DNA of 64,000 nt, taken from assembly GCA_002162675.1 (NCBI GenBank), contig MAAE01000025.1:1-64000 (forward strand), read 5' to 3'. Positions within the stretch are counted from its first letter, which is position 1, and each line of letters opens with the position of its first letter. A program made the position numbers and the translations under genes. Positions 28,570-37,500 of this stretch are shown piece by piece. This stretch comes from Colwellia sp. 39_35_sub15_T18 (GTDB taxonomy: Bacteria; Pseudomonadota; Gammaproteobacteria; Enterobacterales; Alteromonadaceae). A model generated the notes under the pieces. It worked only from the letters and a program-made list of their open reading frames with translations, ran no database searches and was not told the DNA's origin.

Positions 28570-29184
28570 ATGAAAACTGAAAACACCGTTTGGCATGAAC
28601 AACATATAACTAAAGCACAACGAGCTGATTTGAAACAGCAAAAACCTTGCTTACTTTGGTATACAGGTTTAAGTGGTTCAGGAAAATCAACGGTTGCTAA
28701 TGCGGTTGACGCGCTATTATTTAAACTGGGCTATCATAGTTATTTACTCGATGGTGATAATGTTCGTCATGGTTTAAACGGTGATTTAGATTTTACTGAT
28801 CAAGCAAGAGTTGAAAATATTCGCCGTATTAGTGAGGTTTCAAAGCTTTTTCTTGATGCAGGACTCATTGTTTCCACCGCCTTTATTTCTCCTTTTGCAC
28901 AAGACAGAGCCAGTGCTCGCGCTAAACTTGCCGAAGGTGAATTTATTGAAGTGTTTATTGATACCCCTATTGATATTTGTGAGCAACGTGACCCTAAAGG
29001 CTTGTATAAAAAAGCCCGTGCCGGTGAAATAAAAGACTTTACCGGTATTGATTCTAGCTATGATGTACCACAATCTCCTGAGATTCATGTACACACCGCT
29101 GAGAAATCAATTGCCGAATGCGCCGAGCAAATTGTTAAGCACTTAGCTGAGCAAGGTTTTATTTCAGCAGCTTCATTGTCTTAA
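28570..29184 (+). CDS. cysC: Adenylylsulfate kinase
   Basis: Phosphorylates APS to PAPS, second step of assimilatory sulfate activation. The P-loop [15 protein letters not shown] is at about residues 34-48. [30 protein letters not shown] and the Lys-containing [22 protein letters not shown] lid are family motifs. Length (204) is that of E. coli CysC. It follows the permease by 57 bases, completing the sulfate cluster. Confidence 0.95.
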   Translation: MKTENTVWHEQHITKAQRADLKQQKPCLLWYTGLSGSGKSTVANAVDALLFKLGYHSYLLDGDNVRHGLNGDLDFTDQARVENIRRISEVSKLFLDAGLIVSTAFISPFAQDRASARAKLAEGEFIEVFIDTPIDICEQRDPKGLYKKARAGEIKDFTGIDSSYDVPQSPEIHVHTAEKSIAECAEQIVKHLAEQGFISAASLS

Positions 29185-29205
29185 TATTACCCCTGGAATA
29201 ACACT

Positions 29206-30213
29206 ATGCATTATGATGTTTTTAATGGTGATGCTGACGGCATCATTGCTTTATTACAATTACGTTTGTCTAACAAGAAGTCTAACAATGAGCCTAAAAA
29301 AGAGCCGAAACAAGAATCAAACAACGTTGAAAAAAGCACCCTGATCACTGGGGTAAAACGTGATATTAGTTTACTCAAACAAGTTGATGTCAGTCGGGCC
29401 ACCTCGGTTACCGTACTTGATATTTCTTTAGAAAAAAATATTGATGCGCTAACTGACTTGCTTAACAATAATGTTGAGGTTTTTTATGTTGATCATCACC
29501 GAGCTGGCAATGTTCCTCAGTCAGAAAAGCTAACTTATTTGCTTGATCTTGATGCTAACACTTGTACCAGTTTATTGGTTAATGAACATTTACAAGGTGA
29601 GTTTGCTACTTGGGCCGTTGCGGCAGCATTTGGTGATAATATGCAAGCATCAGCAATAGCACTAGCCAATAAACTTGGTTTGACGGATGCTGAGCAATCT
29701 TTGTTACAAGAGTTAGGTATTTACATTAATTACAACGGCTATGGCTCAAGCCTTGATGATTTACACTTTCATCCCGCCGACTTATATCAACAATTACTTG
29801 AGTACCCGAACCCTTTCGATTTAATTTACCAACCCAATTCAGTGTTTTCTCAGCTAAAAACGGCTTACTTAGCCGATATGGCGAAAGCAAAAGCCGCTGA
29901 GATTATTTTTGATGATAATCATGTTAAAGCGTTGCAACTTGCTGATGAACCCTGGGCAAGACGAGTCAGTGGCGTTTTTGGCAACGAGCTAGCTAATGCT
30001 GCACCAGATAAAGCTCATGTTGTGCTAACGCTTAATAGTGACAAAAGTTATACCATTAGCTTGAGAGCGCCATTAAATAATAAGCAAGGAGCCGGAGAGT
30101 TGTGTGCCCAATTTCCAACGGGTGGTGGTAGAGCTGCCGCTGCAGGTATTAATGCTTTATCGGAAGAAATGCTTGGTGATTTTATTGAGCGCGTGTCAAA
30201 ATATTACACATAA
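29206..30213 (+). CDS. DHH family phosphoesterase
   Basis: A 335-residue soluble protein. The metal-binding motif FNGDADGIIAL is at residues 6-16, the DHH signature is in FYVDHHRAG (about 95-103), and a C-terminal DHHA1-like segment ends GGGRAAAAGINAL. Such proteins cleave phosphoester bonds in short oligonucleotides, cyclic dinucleotides or PAP-like molecules. Its place 21 bases after cysC raises the idea of a PAP phosphatase role, but sequence alone does not show this. A Lys/Glu/Asn-rich insert (about 25-45) is probably a disordered loop. Confidence 0.75.
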   Translation: MHYDVFNGDADGIIALLQLRLSNKKSNNEPKKEPKQESNNVEKSTLITGVKRDISLLKQVDVSRATSVTVLDISLEKNIDALTDLLNNNVEVFYVDHHRAGNVPQSEKLTYLLDLDANTCTSLLVNEHLQGEFATWAVAAAFGDNMQASAIALANKLGLTDAEQSLLQELGIYINYNGYGSSLDDLHFHPADLYQQLLEYPNPFDLIYQPNSVFSQLKTAYLADMAKAKAAEIIFDDNHVKALQLADEPWARRVSGVFGNELANAAPDKAHVVLTLNSDKSYTISLRAPLNNKQGAGELCAQFPTGGGRAAAAGINALSEEMLGDFIERVSKYYT

Positions 30214-30261
30214 GATTTATTGAGATAATATTTAAAACAGTATTTAAGACAAGGAAATGTG

Positions 30262-31284
30262 ATGAGTTTATTAATAACAGGCGGCACGGGTTATATAGGT
30301 AGCCACACCATTGTTGAGTTGCAAACCTTAGCCACTAATGAAGGGATAGCGCAAGATATTGTTATTGTTGATGACTTGTCTAATTCATCAACAAAAGTAC
30401 TTGATAGGCTGGCCCAAATTACCGCTAAAAAAGTTACTTTTATTCAAGCTGATATTTGTGACTATGACGCCATGAATGCTGTCTTTGAACAGCACAACAT
30501 TGAAGCGGTAATACACTTCGCGGGCCATAAAGCCGTAGGGGAGTCGAGTGAAAAACCGTTAAGCTATTATTATAATAATGTTTCCGGTACCGTTATTTTG
30601 CTAAAAGTGATGGCTGAGCATAAGGTTAAAAAGCTGGTTTTTAGCTCTTCTGCGACGGTTTACGGTGATAATGTTTCGCCGTTAAATGAAACTATGTCTA
30701 CTTCTGCTACGAACCCTTATGGGCAAACTAAATTGATGATCGAACATATTCTGTTTGATTTAGCGAAAAGTGATAGTGACTGGTCTATTGCCTGTTTACG
30801 TTATTTTAACCCGATTGGCGCTCATGAATCTGGCTTAATAGGTGAAAACCCTAATGGTATTCCTAATAATTTATTGCCTTTCGTTGCTCAAGTTGCGGTT
30901 GGTCGTTTAGCACAGTTACAAGTGTTTGGTGATGATTACGACACGGTAGATGGCACGGGTGTTCGTGACTATATTCATGTGGTTGATTTAGCACAAGGCC
31001 ATGTTAAAGCGTTACAAAATTTAGACAAAATATCAGGCTGCCAAGCGATTAATTTAGGTACTGGCAATGGTACTTCGGTATTAGAAATAGTGAATACTTT
31101 TAAAGAAATCAGTGGTCAAAACATACCGTATAAAATAGTCCCTAGACGAGCGGGTGATTTAGCAACCGTTTATGCTGATGCCACGTTAGCCAATGATTTG
31201 CTTAATTGGCAAGCTACTCGGAATTTAGCCACTATGATCAGTGATACTTGGCGCTGGCAATCAGAGAATCCGCAAGGCTTTTAG
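30262..31284 (+). CDS. galE: UDP-glucose 4-epimerase
   Basis: NAD-dependent epimerase interconverting UDP-glucose and UDP-galactose (possibly N-acetyl forms). Short-chain dehydrogenase fold: GGTGYIGSH at residues 7-15, VIHFAGHKAVGESSEKP, SSSATVYG with the catalytic Ser/Thr, NPYGQTKLM with the YxxxK pair, and RYFNPIGAHESG. 340 residues, as in E. coli (338). ATG 30262 is better spaced from AAGGAA than the preceding GTG. Confidence 0.93.
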   Translation: MSLLITGGTGYIGSHTIVELQTLATNEGIAQDIVIVDDLSNSSTKVLDRLAQITAKKVTFIQADICDYDAMNAVFEQHNIEAVIHFAGHKAVGESSEKPLSYYYNNVSGTVILLKVMAEHKVKKLVFSSSATVYGDNVSPLNETMSTSATNPYGQTKLMIEHILFDLAKSDSDWSIACLRYFNPIGAHESGLIGENPNGIPNNLLPFVAQVAVGRLAQLQVFGDDYDTVDGTGVRDYIHVVDLAQGHVKALQNLDKISGCQAINLGTGNGTSVLEIVNTFKEISGQNIPYKIVPRRAGDLATVYADATLANDLLNWQATRNLATMISDTWRWQSENPQGF

Positions 31285-31331
31285 TTTAATTGATGAGCAT
31301 GTTTTGCATGGGGTAATTTGTATAGGTTAAG

Positions 31332-32552
31332 TTACCCCGCTAGCGTACTTTGCTCGTCAGCCCAAGCTAATGCTTCATTATAATGCTTTACTGCTTGCTC
31401 TTTATCTAGCTTTAGCTTTTCCATAACAAGGTTAGTTTTATCCCACTGGGCATGCTCAATAAATTCAAGTAACTTAATCACGGCCGCCATAGTCCCCTTG
31501 CGAGTTAATAAGGGCTCTTTAATTTCTGCCGCTAAAGGTAGTTTATCTAAAACAATTTCTAGCTCTTCATCTAAAATTGCATCAATCATAGATAACAAAC
31601 CGGTTAAAAAAGCGATGGAATCATCAATTGTTGCGTTCATATCTTTTGCGACTAACTCACAGAATTTAGCTCGAGTCATGGCAAGTTTAATGAGCTCGGT
31701 CGGTTTATCAGGATTGGCGGTAACAGCAAACATTAATCCTAAAAAGCGTTTAAGCTCGCTAGAGCCTAAAATAACCAGCGCCTGTTTGATGGTTGATATT
31801 TCGCTGCGGCGCCTAAAAATGGCTGAGTTGGCATAACGCAAGAGCTTGTACGATAAAGACACATCACGCTCAAAAACACCGGTAATGCTATTAAGATCTA
31901 ATTCAGGTTTCGATGTTTCGTAAAGTAGCTCTGCCATTGCAAGTTGTGACGGCGATAAGTTTTTTGCTTTCACCATTTCAGGTTTAGCAAAAAAGAAGCC
32001 TTGAAAGTATTTAAAACCAAGCTGTAATGCTTGCTCGTATTCTTGATAAGTCTCAACTTTTTCAGCTAATAGTTCAATATGAGGGTGATCTTTTATCGCC
32101 GTAATAACCTGCTTTATTTCAGCTAAATCGCTTTGTTGAATATCTATTTTTATAATTTTGATGAACGGATAAAAATGTACCCAAACACTTTGGTGCTCAT
32201 AATCATCTAAAGCGATAGTGTAGCCTTTACTATGTAAGTCTTTGCACAATGATAATAGTTTTTTACCTGGTTTAATAGTTTCCAATATCTCAACAACCAC
32301 TTCTTCATTGGTGAGCATTTCAGGATAGCCTTGACTCAACGTTTCTAAAGTGAAGTTGATAAAGGCTGGTTTACTGCTGGTAAATTCGCTAATGCCCATA
32401 TTGAATTTACTTGCTTCAATCATTCTACTGGTTGCTTCATCACCATCTATTTCAGGAAACACATTATCTATGCTGTCACGGAATAATAATTCATAAGCAT
32501 AAAGATTTTTGTTTGCATCTAGAATAGGTTGTCGGGCAGCATAAAAGTACAT
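31332..32552 (-). CDS. EAL-HDOD regulatory protein, probably non-catalytic
   Basis: A 406-residue cytosolic protein with an N-terminal EAL-like domain (about residues 1-195) and a C-terminal HDOD domain (about 200-395). The EAL triad reads ELL (YELLFRD), and the DDFGTG loop is reduced to DDYEHQ, though Glu in VEILET, Lys in IIKIDI and Glu in LAEKVE remain. This is the YuxH-like architecture, usually thought to bind rather than cleave cyclic-di-GMP. Convergent with galE and divergent from putP. Confidence 0.85.
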   Translation of the reverse strand: MYFYAARQPILDANKNLYAYELLFRDSIDNVFPEIDGDEATSRMIEASKFNMGISEFTSSKPAFINFTLETLSQGYPEMLTNEEVVVEILETIKPGKKLLSLCKDLHSKGYTIALDDYEHQSVWVHFYPFIKIIKIDIQQSDLAEIKQVITAIKDHPHIELLAEKVETYQEYEQALQLGFKYFQGFFFAKPEMVKAKNLSPSQLAMAELLYETSKPELDLNSITGVFERDVSLSYKLLRYANSAIFRRRSEISTIKQALVILGSSELKRFLGLMFAVTANPDKPTELIKLAMTRAKFCELVAKDMNATIDDSIAFLTGLLSMIDAILDEELEIVLDKLPLAAEIKEPLLTRKGTMAAVIKLLEFIEHAQWDKTNLVMEKLKLDKEQAVKHYNEALAWADEQSTLAG

Positions 32553-32773
32553 AGTTTGAGCAATATCTTTAGAATAAAAAACAATTACTAATAAATATAT
32601 GGTAAAGCCGTGTCTTTTTCATTATTTATTTACATTTTTCTTTTATTTGCTTGCTTTGTGAGCAAGTTATTAACACTTAGCTTTATTTTTACTGGTGTTC
32701 TTGATAGCGTAGCTGTCAATTTTGATACTACTTCATTTAATATTGATCATAAACACCTTTTAAGGAGAAGTTC

Positions 32774-34261
32774 TTGGCATTTGGTACATTAATTTCATTA
32801 GCACTTTATTTCATTGTCATGCTAGGAATAGGGCTATATGCCTATAAAAAATCAACCAGTGATGTTTCAGGTTATATGCTGGGAGGGCGTAGTTTAAGTC
32901 CAAGCGTTGCTGCGCTTTCTGCTGGTGCATCAGACATGAGTGGCTGGATGTTAATGGGATTGCCTGGTGCTATGTACCTTAGTGGCGTGAGTAGCCTTTG
33001 GATTGCTATTGGTTTGGTTATTGGTGCTTTTCTAAATTACCTTATAGTGGCGCCGCGTTTGAGAACCTATACCGAGGTGGCTAATGACTCTATTACCTTG
33101 CCGGACTTTTTTGAAAATCGCTTTAAGGATAACTCACGTTTGTTAAGAGTTGTTTCATCAGTGGTTATTGTGGTTTTCTTTACCTTGTATACTTCTAGCG
33201 GCATTGTTGCCGGTGGTAAATTATTTGAAAGCTCTTTTGGCTTAAACTATGAAGTAGGTTTATATGTAACCGCAGGTGTGGTGGTTGCTTATACCTTGTT
33301 TGGTGGCTTTTTAGCGGTGAGTTTAACGGATTTTGTGCAGGGCTGTATTATGTTTATTGCCTTAGTGTTAGTGCCTGTGGTCACTATTAATGAAATCGGG
33401 GGCTTAGGTGAAATGCAAGCGAGTATTAACGCGATTAATCCAGAGCTTTTTGATATTTTTAACGGTGTTAGCTTTATCGGCATAATTTCAGCGATGGCGT
33501 GGGGGTTAGGTTATTTTGGTCAGCCCCATATTATTGTTCGTTTTATGGCCATACGCAGCGTTAAAGATATGCCAACGGCTCGTCGTATTGGTATGAGTTG
33601 GATGATAGTCGCTATTATTGGTGCTATGGTCACAGGTTTTGCGGGTATTGCTTATGTGGCTAAAACAGGTATGAAACTAGATGATGCGGAAACTATTTTT
33701 ATTGTGCTGTCACAAATTTTATTTAGCCCACTGATTGCGGGCTTTTTATTAGCGGCAATTTTAGCGGCAATTATGAGTACTATTTCATCACAATTACTCG
33801 TCACTTCAAGTTCATTGACAGAAGATTTTTATAAAACATTTTTACATAAAGAGGCTAGTGACAAGCAGCAGGTATTGGTTGGTCGCATTGCTGTTTTTGT
33901 TGTTGCTTTACTGGCCATTTATTTAGCTTATGATCGTAATTCAACTATTTTGTCTTTAGTGAGTAATGCTTGGGCAGGCTTTGGCGCTGCTTTTGGCCCG
34001 GTGATTATTGGCTGTTTATATTGGAAACAAATGACTAGAAATGGCGCACTCGCGGGTATGATCACGGGCGCAGCAACGGTACTATTTTGGATTTACGCAC
34101 CTATCACGATTAACGGCCAATCCTTAAGTGCTGTTATGTATGAAATTGTGCCAGGCTTTATTTTGTGCTCGTTAGTTATTTATGTGGTTAGTAAAATATC
34201 CCCACAAGATGATGCTGACATTTTAGCTAAGCATGATGAAATGTTAACGCATCATGGTTAA
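32774..34261 (+). CDS. putP: Sodium/proline symporter
   Basis: Sodium-coupled proline uptake across the inner membrane (SSS family, LeuT-like fold, about 13 helices). Family marks include GGRSLSPSVAALSAGASDMSGWMLMGLPG in TM2, YTLFGGFLAVSLTDFVQG, GYFGQPHIIVRFMAI and SSQLLVTSSSLTEDFYK. 495 residues versus 502 in E. coli. Start is TTG 32774 with a strong AAGGAGA four to seven bases upstream. No putA next to it. Confidence 0.92.
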   Translation: MAFGTLISLALYFIVMLGIGLYAYKKSTSDVSGYMLGGRSLSPSVAALSAGASDMSGWMLMGLPGAMYLSGVSSLWIAIGLVIGAFLNYLIVAPRLRTYTEVANDSITLPDFFENRFKDNSRLLRVVSSVVIVVFFTLYTSSGIVAGGKLFESSFGLNYEVGLYVTAGVVVAYTLFGGFLAVSLTDFVQGCIMFIALVLVPVVTINEIGGLGEMQASINAINPELFDIFNGVSFIGIISAMAWGLGYFGQPHIIVRFMAIRSVKDMPTARRIGMSWMIVAIIGAMVTGFAGIAYVAKTGMKLDDAETIFIVLSQILFSPLIAGFLLAAILAAIMSTISSQLLVTSSSLTEDFYKTFLHKEASDKQQVLVGRIAVFVVALLAIYLAYDRNSTILSLVSNAWAGFGAAFGPVIIGCLYWKQMTRNGALAGMITGAATVLFWIYAPITINGQSLSAVMYEIVPGFILCSLVIYVVSKISPQDDADILAKHDEMLTHHG

Positions 34262-34301
34262 TTTTTATTAAATGGTAAAGTAACAAAGACGAGAGTGCGA
34301 A

Positions 34302-35939
34302 TTGTTAAAATTTTCTAATACTTACATTGAGTTAGGCGAGCAATTTTTTCAGCGAATATTACCTGAAAAAGTTGCTTCAGCAGGTTTATTATTATGGAAT
34401 GAAAAATTGGCGAAACAGTTAAATTTTTCTAATGATTTGCCACTAGGTTCCTGTGAAGAAAAAGCGTTATTAGCGCAATACTTTTCGGGCAATAATATAC
34501 TTGATGGCGCCGAACCTATTGCCTTAGCCTATTCTGGTCATCAATTTGGCCATTTTAATCCGCAATTAGGTGATGGCCGTGCTCACTTGCTGGGTGAAGT
34601 GCTAGATAGCAATGGCATCCGCCGAGATATTCAACTTAAAGGCTCTGGAAGAACGGCTTTTTCACGACGCGGTGATGGTAAGTGCGCGTTAGCTCCGGCA
34701 CTGCGAGAATATATGATGAGTGAGGCAATGTTCGCCCTTGGCGTGCCAACAAGCCGCTGTTTAGCGGTGGTGAGCACAGGTGAACTTATAAATCGCGGTA
34801 CGGCTAAAGCAGGCGCTGTGGTTACTCGTGTTGCTAGCAGCCATATTCGAGTGGGTACGTTTCAATATTTTGCATCCCGTGGTGATCTTGTTTCATTAAC
34901 ATCATTACTTGATTACACGATTGACCGGCATTTCCCTGAAATAAACAACTCAGCGGTAAGTCGCGAGGATGATCTTCAAGAGCAACGGTTATTAGCCTTT
35001 TTAGAACAAGCGATTGCTAAGCAAATTACTTTAGTGGTTGCTTGGTTGCGTGTTGGCTTTATTCATGGCGTGATGAACACTGATAATACGGCAATATGCG
35101 GCGAAACCATTGATTTTGGCCCTTGCGCCATGTTGGGTATTTACGATGAAAATGCTGTTTTTAGCTCAATTGATGAATATGGCCGCTATGCTTTTACTAA
35201 TCAGGCAAAAATTGCTCAATGGAATATGGCTAGATTAGCCGATTGCTTATTGCCTTTATTGCTTGAGTGTAGCGATGGAAAGCGTGATGAAAAGAGCGAT
35301 AAGAGCGGCTATTCAAAAGAGCAAGAGTCACGAGCGGTAGCAAAAGTTGAAGCAGTTATTCATCAATATACCCATAAGTTCGAGCAAGCTTATTATGCAA
35401 TGTATGCCAATAAATTGGGTTTAGATGCAGCGAATTCGGATAATCATGACTTGATTGATGGTTTGCTAGCCATAATGCAAACTAAAGGCTTAGATTATAC
35501 CCAAACTTTTCATCGTTTAACGCAGTCTTTAACGCAGTCTCTAACGGGTAAGGTTAAAGCTGAAGCACTAAAAAATGAACTGGGCGAATGGTATGAAACT
35601 TGGCTGTGCGCACTCAATAGTACAAATTCGGCTGTTCAACATAAGGTAAATATTCAAGATAAAGTTAATATTCAAGTTAAAGCAGCTCAAACGTTAATGA
35701 GTAAAAGCAACCCTGTGGTTATTCCTCGAAATCATCATGTTGAGGCCATATTAACTCGTTGTGAAGAGGCTATTAATGATGACTCGCAACAGGTTGCTGC
35801 TAATGACAGCATTAATCATATTGTTAATGAATTTCTGACGGTATTACAGTCTCCGTATCAAGAGCTTGATAGCACTAAAAACTTTCAAGATACGCCTGAA
35901 GATGGCGATCAATACTATCAGACCTTTTGTGGTACTTAG
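34302..35939 (+). CDS. selO: Protein adenylyltransferase SelO (YdiU family)
   Basis: Pseudokinase-fold enzyme that transfers AMP to Ser/Thr/Tyr of target proteins, linked to redox homeostasis. Motifs: YSGHQFGHFNPQLGDGRAHLLGE, the ATP-site region IQLKGSGRTAFSRRGDG with the Lys, ALREYMMSEAMFALGVPTSR, and MNTDNTAICGETIDFGPCA with metal-binding Asn/Asp. A C-terminal Cys (FCGT) replaces the selenocysteine of vertebrate SelO. 545 residues, with a polar low-complexity insert near 330-345 and short tandem repeats around 408-415 and 455-465. Start TTG 34302. Confidence 0.93.
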   Translation: MLKFSNTYIELGEQFFQRILPEKVASAGLLLWNEKLAKQLNFSNDLPLGSCEEKALLAQYFSGNNILDGAEPIALAYSGHQFGHFNPQLGDGRAHLLGEVLDSNGIRRDIQLKGSGRTAFSRRGDGKCALAPALREYMMSEAMFALGVPTSRCLAVVSTGELINRGTAKAGAVVTRVASSHIRVGTFQYFASRGDLVSLTSLLDYTIDRHFPEINNSAVSREDDLQEQRLLAFLEQAIAKQITLVVAWLRVGFIHGVMNTDNTAICGETIDFGPCAMLGIYDENAVFSSIDEYGRYAFTNQAKIAQWNMARLADCLLPLLLECSDGKRDEKSDKSGYSKEQESRAVAKVEAVIHQYTHKFEQAYYAMYANKLGLDAANSDNHDLIDGLLAIMQTKGLDYTQTFHRLTQSLTQSLTGKVKAEALKNELGEWYETWLCALNSTNSAVQHKVNIQDKVNIQVKAAQTLMSKSNPVVIPRNHHVEAILTRCEEAINDDSQQVAANDSINHIVNEFLTVLQSPYQELDSTKNFQDTPEDGDQYYQTFCGT

Positions 35940-35972
35940 TTGTACCCATATTTTGAAGCGCTATAAAGGCAA

Positions 35973-36004
35973 AAAAGCATCATAGCTAAAGGTCTGATGC
36001 TTTT
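35973..36004 (+). terminator. Intrinsic terminator after selO
   Basis: AAAAGCATCA pairs with TGATGCTTTT around a 12-base loop, 33 bases past the stop codon. Stem is moderately strong with a short U run. Confidence 0.7.
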
Positions 36005-36057
36005 AAAGATACTCAATGTAGAAAATATTTATAAAGTTCTTATTTATAAGTATTTGG

Positions 36058-36188
36058 TATTTATTCAGCTTGAAAAGTGTTACCACCGAGAACACAGAGA
36101 TGCTGCGCACTACACCGAGAATAATAAAACCTTTGTGTAGGCTCGAAGAGCCCTCTGTGAAGCATAGCGGCTCGGTGGTGAATAGTTA
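36058..36188. repeat. Dispersed hairpin repeat, copy 3
   Basis: Nearest to copy 2: TATTTATTCAGCTTGAAAAG, left arm ACCACCGAGAACACAGAG, then CTTTGTGTAGG, CTCGAAGAGCCCTCTGTG, AAGCATAGCGGCT and right arm CGGTGGTGAATAGTTA. Perfect outer arms. Lies in the convergent gap between selO and the DUF3379 gene. Confidence 0.85.
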
Positions 36189-36219
36189 CAGTATTTGTAA
36201 GTAAAGTAGCGAGCTATGA

Positions 36220-36933
36220 CTAAATCGACCAGGTGATATTGTCACTAATAGCGCGTTGCCATTGACTTAATGATTCATTTTTATCTGCAATAACAATAAC
36301 ATTGGTATTTTTGAAACCAATGGATTCACCTTGTAATTTGCTATCGCTAAAATATTGACTAAAAGCTAATTGCTCATTTTTAGGTACCACGAATACGGTC
36401 ACTGTATCAGTGATGCCTTTGAAAACAAGGTGCAGGCTTTTCATGCCATCAAATCGGCAATAGTCAGCAGAAATAAGTTGCCCTAACGATTGCTCAAAAC
36501 TACCGTTAAAAGCGATCATTTTTTGATTTAATGACGTTAAACTGACTAGGTTTTTATCATCATTAGAAAAATCATCCTGCTCATGATAAACATGGGCTAG
36601 GGCATAGTCACCTAGATTGGTAAAGCTGCTGGAAAACTGTAAATAATTTACGGCTAAACCAGCAATAATAGCAACCGATGCTGCTAATGCTAAATGCACG
36701 CGTGACTTACGCTTTTTCTGCTGATGGCTGGCTAAGGTTTGACGTAAAATTAATTTTTCACATAAACCGTCAGGCACAGGCACTTGCATGGCTCGTTTTA
36801 ATCGTTCATCAAGCTGAATTAGATCTTGAGCAAATTCTTTTTTTGCTGGATCGGCTTGTTGTGCCGCAAGTATATCTTCATCTTGGCAGGTAGGATCTGC
36901 GTAAATACTGCGTCTATATTGCAAATCATCCAT
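36220..36933 (-). CDS. DUF3379 family protein, likely anti-sigma factor partner
   Basis: A 237-residue single-pass membrane protein: cytosolic N-terminal 75 residues, a membrane segment at about 82-100 after a KKRKSR stop-transfer-like basic cluster, then a periplasmic domain of about 135 residues. The pattern matches DUF3379. Its start overlaps the ECF sigma gene stop by 8 bases, the usual sign of a sigma/anti-sigma pair. No zinc-binding HxxxCxxC motif is seen, so the anti-sigma role is inferred from topology and context. Confidence 0.75.
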   Translation of the reverse strand: MDDLQYRRSIYADPTCQDEDILAAQQADPAKKEFAQDLIQLDERLKRAMQVPVPDGLCEKLILRQTLASHQQKKRKSRVHLALAASVAIIAGLAVNYLQFSSSFTNLGDYALAHVYHEQDDFSNDDKNLVSLTSLNQKMIAFNGSFEQSLGQLISADYCRFDGMKSLHLVFKGITDTVTVFVVPKNEQLAFSQYFSDSKLQGESIGFKNTNVIVIADKNESLSQWQRAISDNITWSI

Positions 36934-37465
36934 TGTATTGACCTCGGGTTACTGGTTCTTTTTCTAAAGCTTCTTTTAACTGATTACGCGCCCTAAATAA
37001 GCGTGTCATAACCGTGTTTTTATTTAGGTTAAGCATGGTAGCGATATCTTCGCCGCTATAACCGCCTAAAATTTGTAATACCAAGGGTTCTGAGTATTCT
37101 GGCGGTAGTTGTGCCATTTTTTCTCTTAACCAGTGGTTTTCAATTTCTTGCTCTGTGCTTGTTGATTGGGTATCCATTACATTCGCTTCTTCATACTCAC
37201 TCATTTCAAAGCGTTTACGCTCGAATCGTCGAGCATTTTCGCGTCTTAAAATTGTGATCAACCATGACTTAGCTGCTTTCTCATCTTTCAATGAATCAAG
37301 GGCACGCCATGCACGTAAAAATGTTTCTTGCACTAAATCTTCAGAGATCTGTTTGTCGTGAGTTAACCAATAAGCATATCGGTATAAATCAGTGTGCAGA
37401 GCTCTTACTAGTGCTTCGTATCTAACTTGTTTTGTCGCCATATTGTTAGAGACCTGTGATGGCAT
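36926..37465 (-). CDS. RNA polymerase ECF sigma factor
   Basis: A 179-residue sigma-70 family group 4 factor. Region 2 (about residues 15-80) has YRYAYWLTHDKQISEDLVQETFLRAWRA, and region 4 (about 112-165) has LPPEYSEPLVLQILGGYSGEDIATMLNLNKNTVMTRLFRAR. ATG 37465 has GGGA at good spacing; ATG 37441 is an alternative. It follows batD by 35 bases on the same strand and overlaps the DUF3379 gene, so it may be part of the Bat operon or have its own promoter. Confidence 0.9.
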   Translation of the reverse strand: MPSQVSNNMATKQVRYEALVRALHTDLYRYAYWLTHDKQISEDLVQETFLRAWRALDSLKDEKAAKSWLITILRRENARRFERKRFEMSEYEEANVMDTQSTSTEQEIENHWLREKMAQLPPEYSEPLVLQILGGYSGEDIATMLNLNKNTVMTRLFRARNQLKEALEKEPVTRGQYNG

Positions 37466-37500
37466 TATTTAATTCCCAATTATTTTTTGTTTTTACTGAG

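Noticed and set aside
31310-31338. GGGGTAA/TTACCCC stem at the galE/EAL-HDOD convergence
   Set aside because: It has a long loop and no U run, and overlaps a stop codon; too weak to call as terminator.
32610-32792. 60-codon hydrophobic frame between the EAL-HDOD gene and putP
   Set aside because: It overlaps the putP start and its ribosome site, with no convincing start signal of its own.
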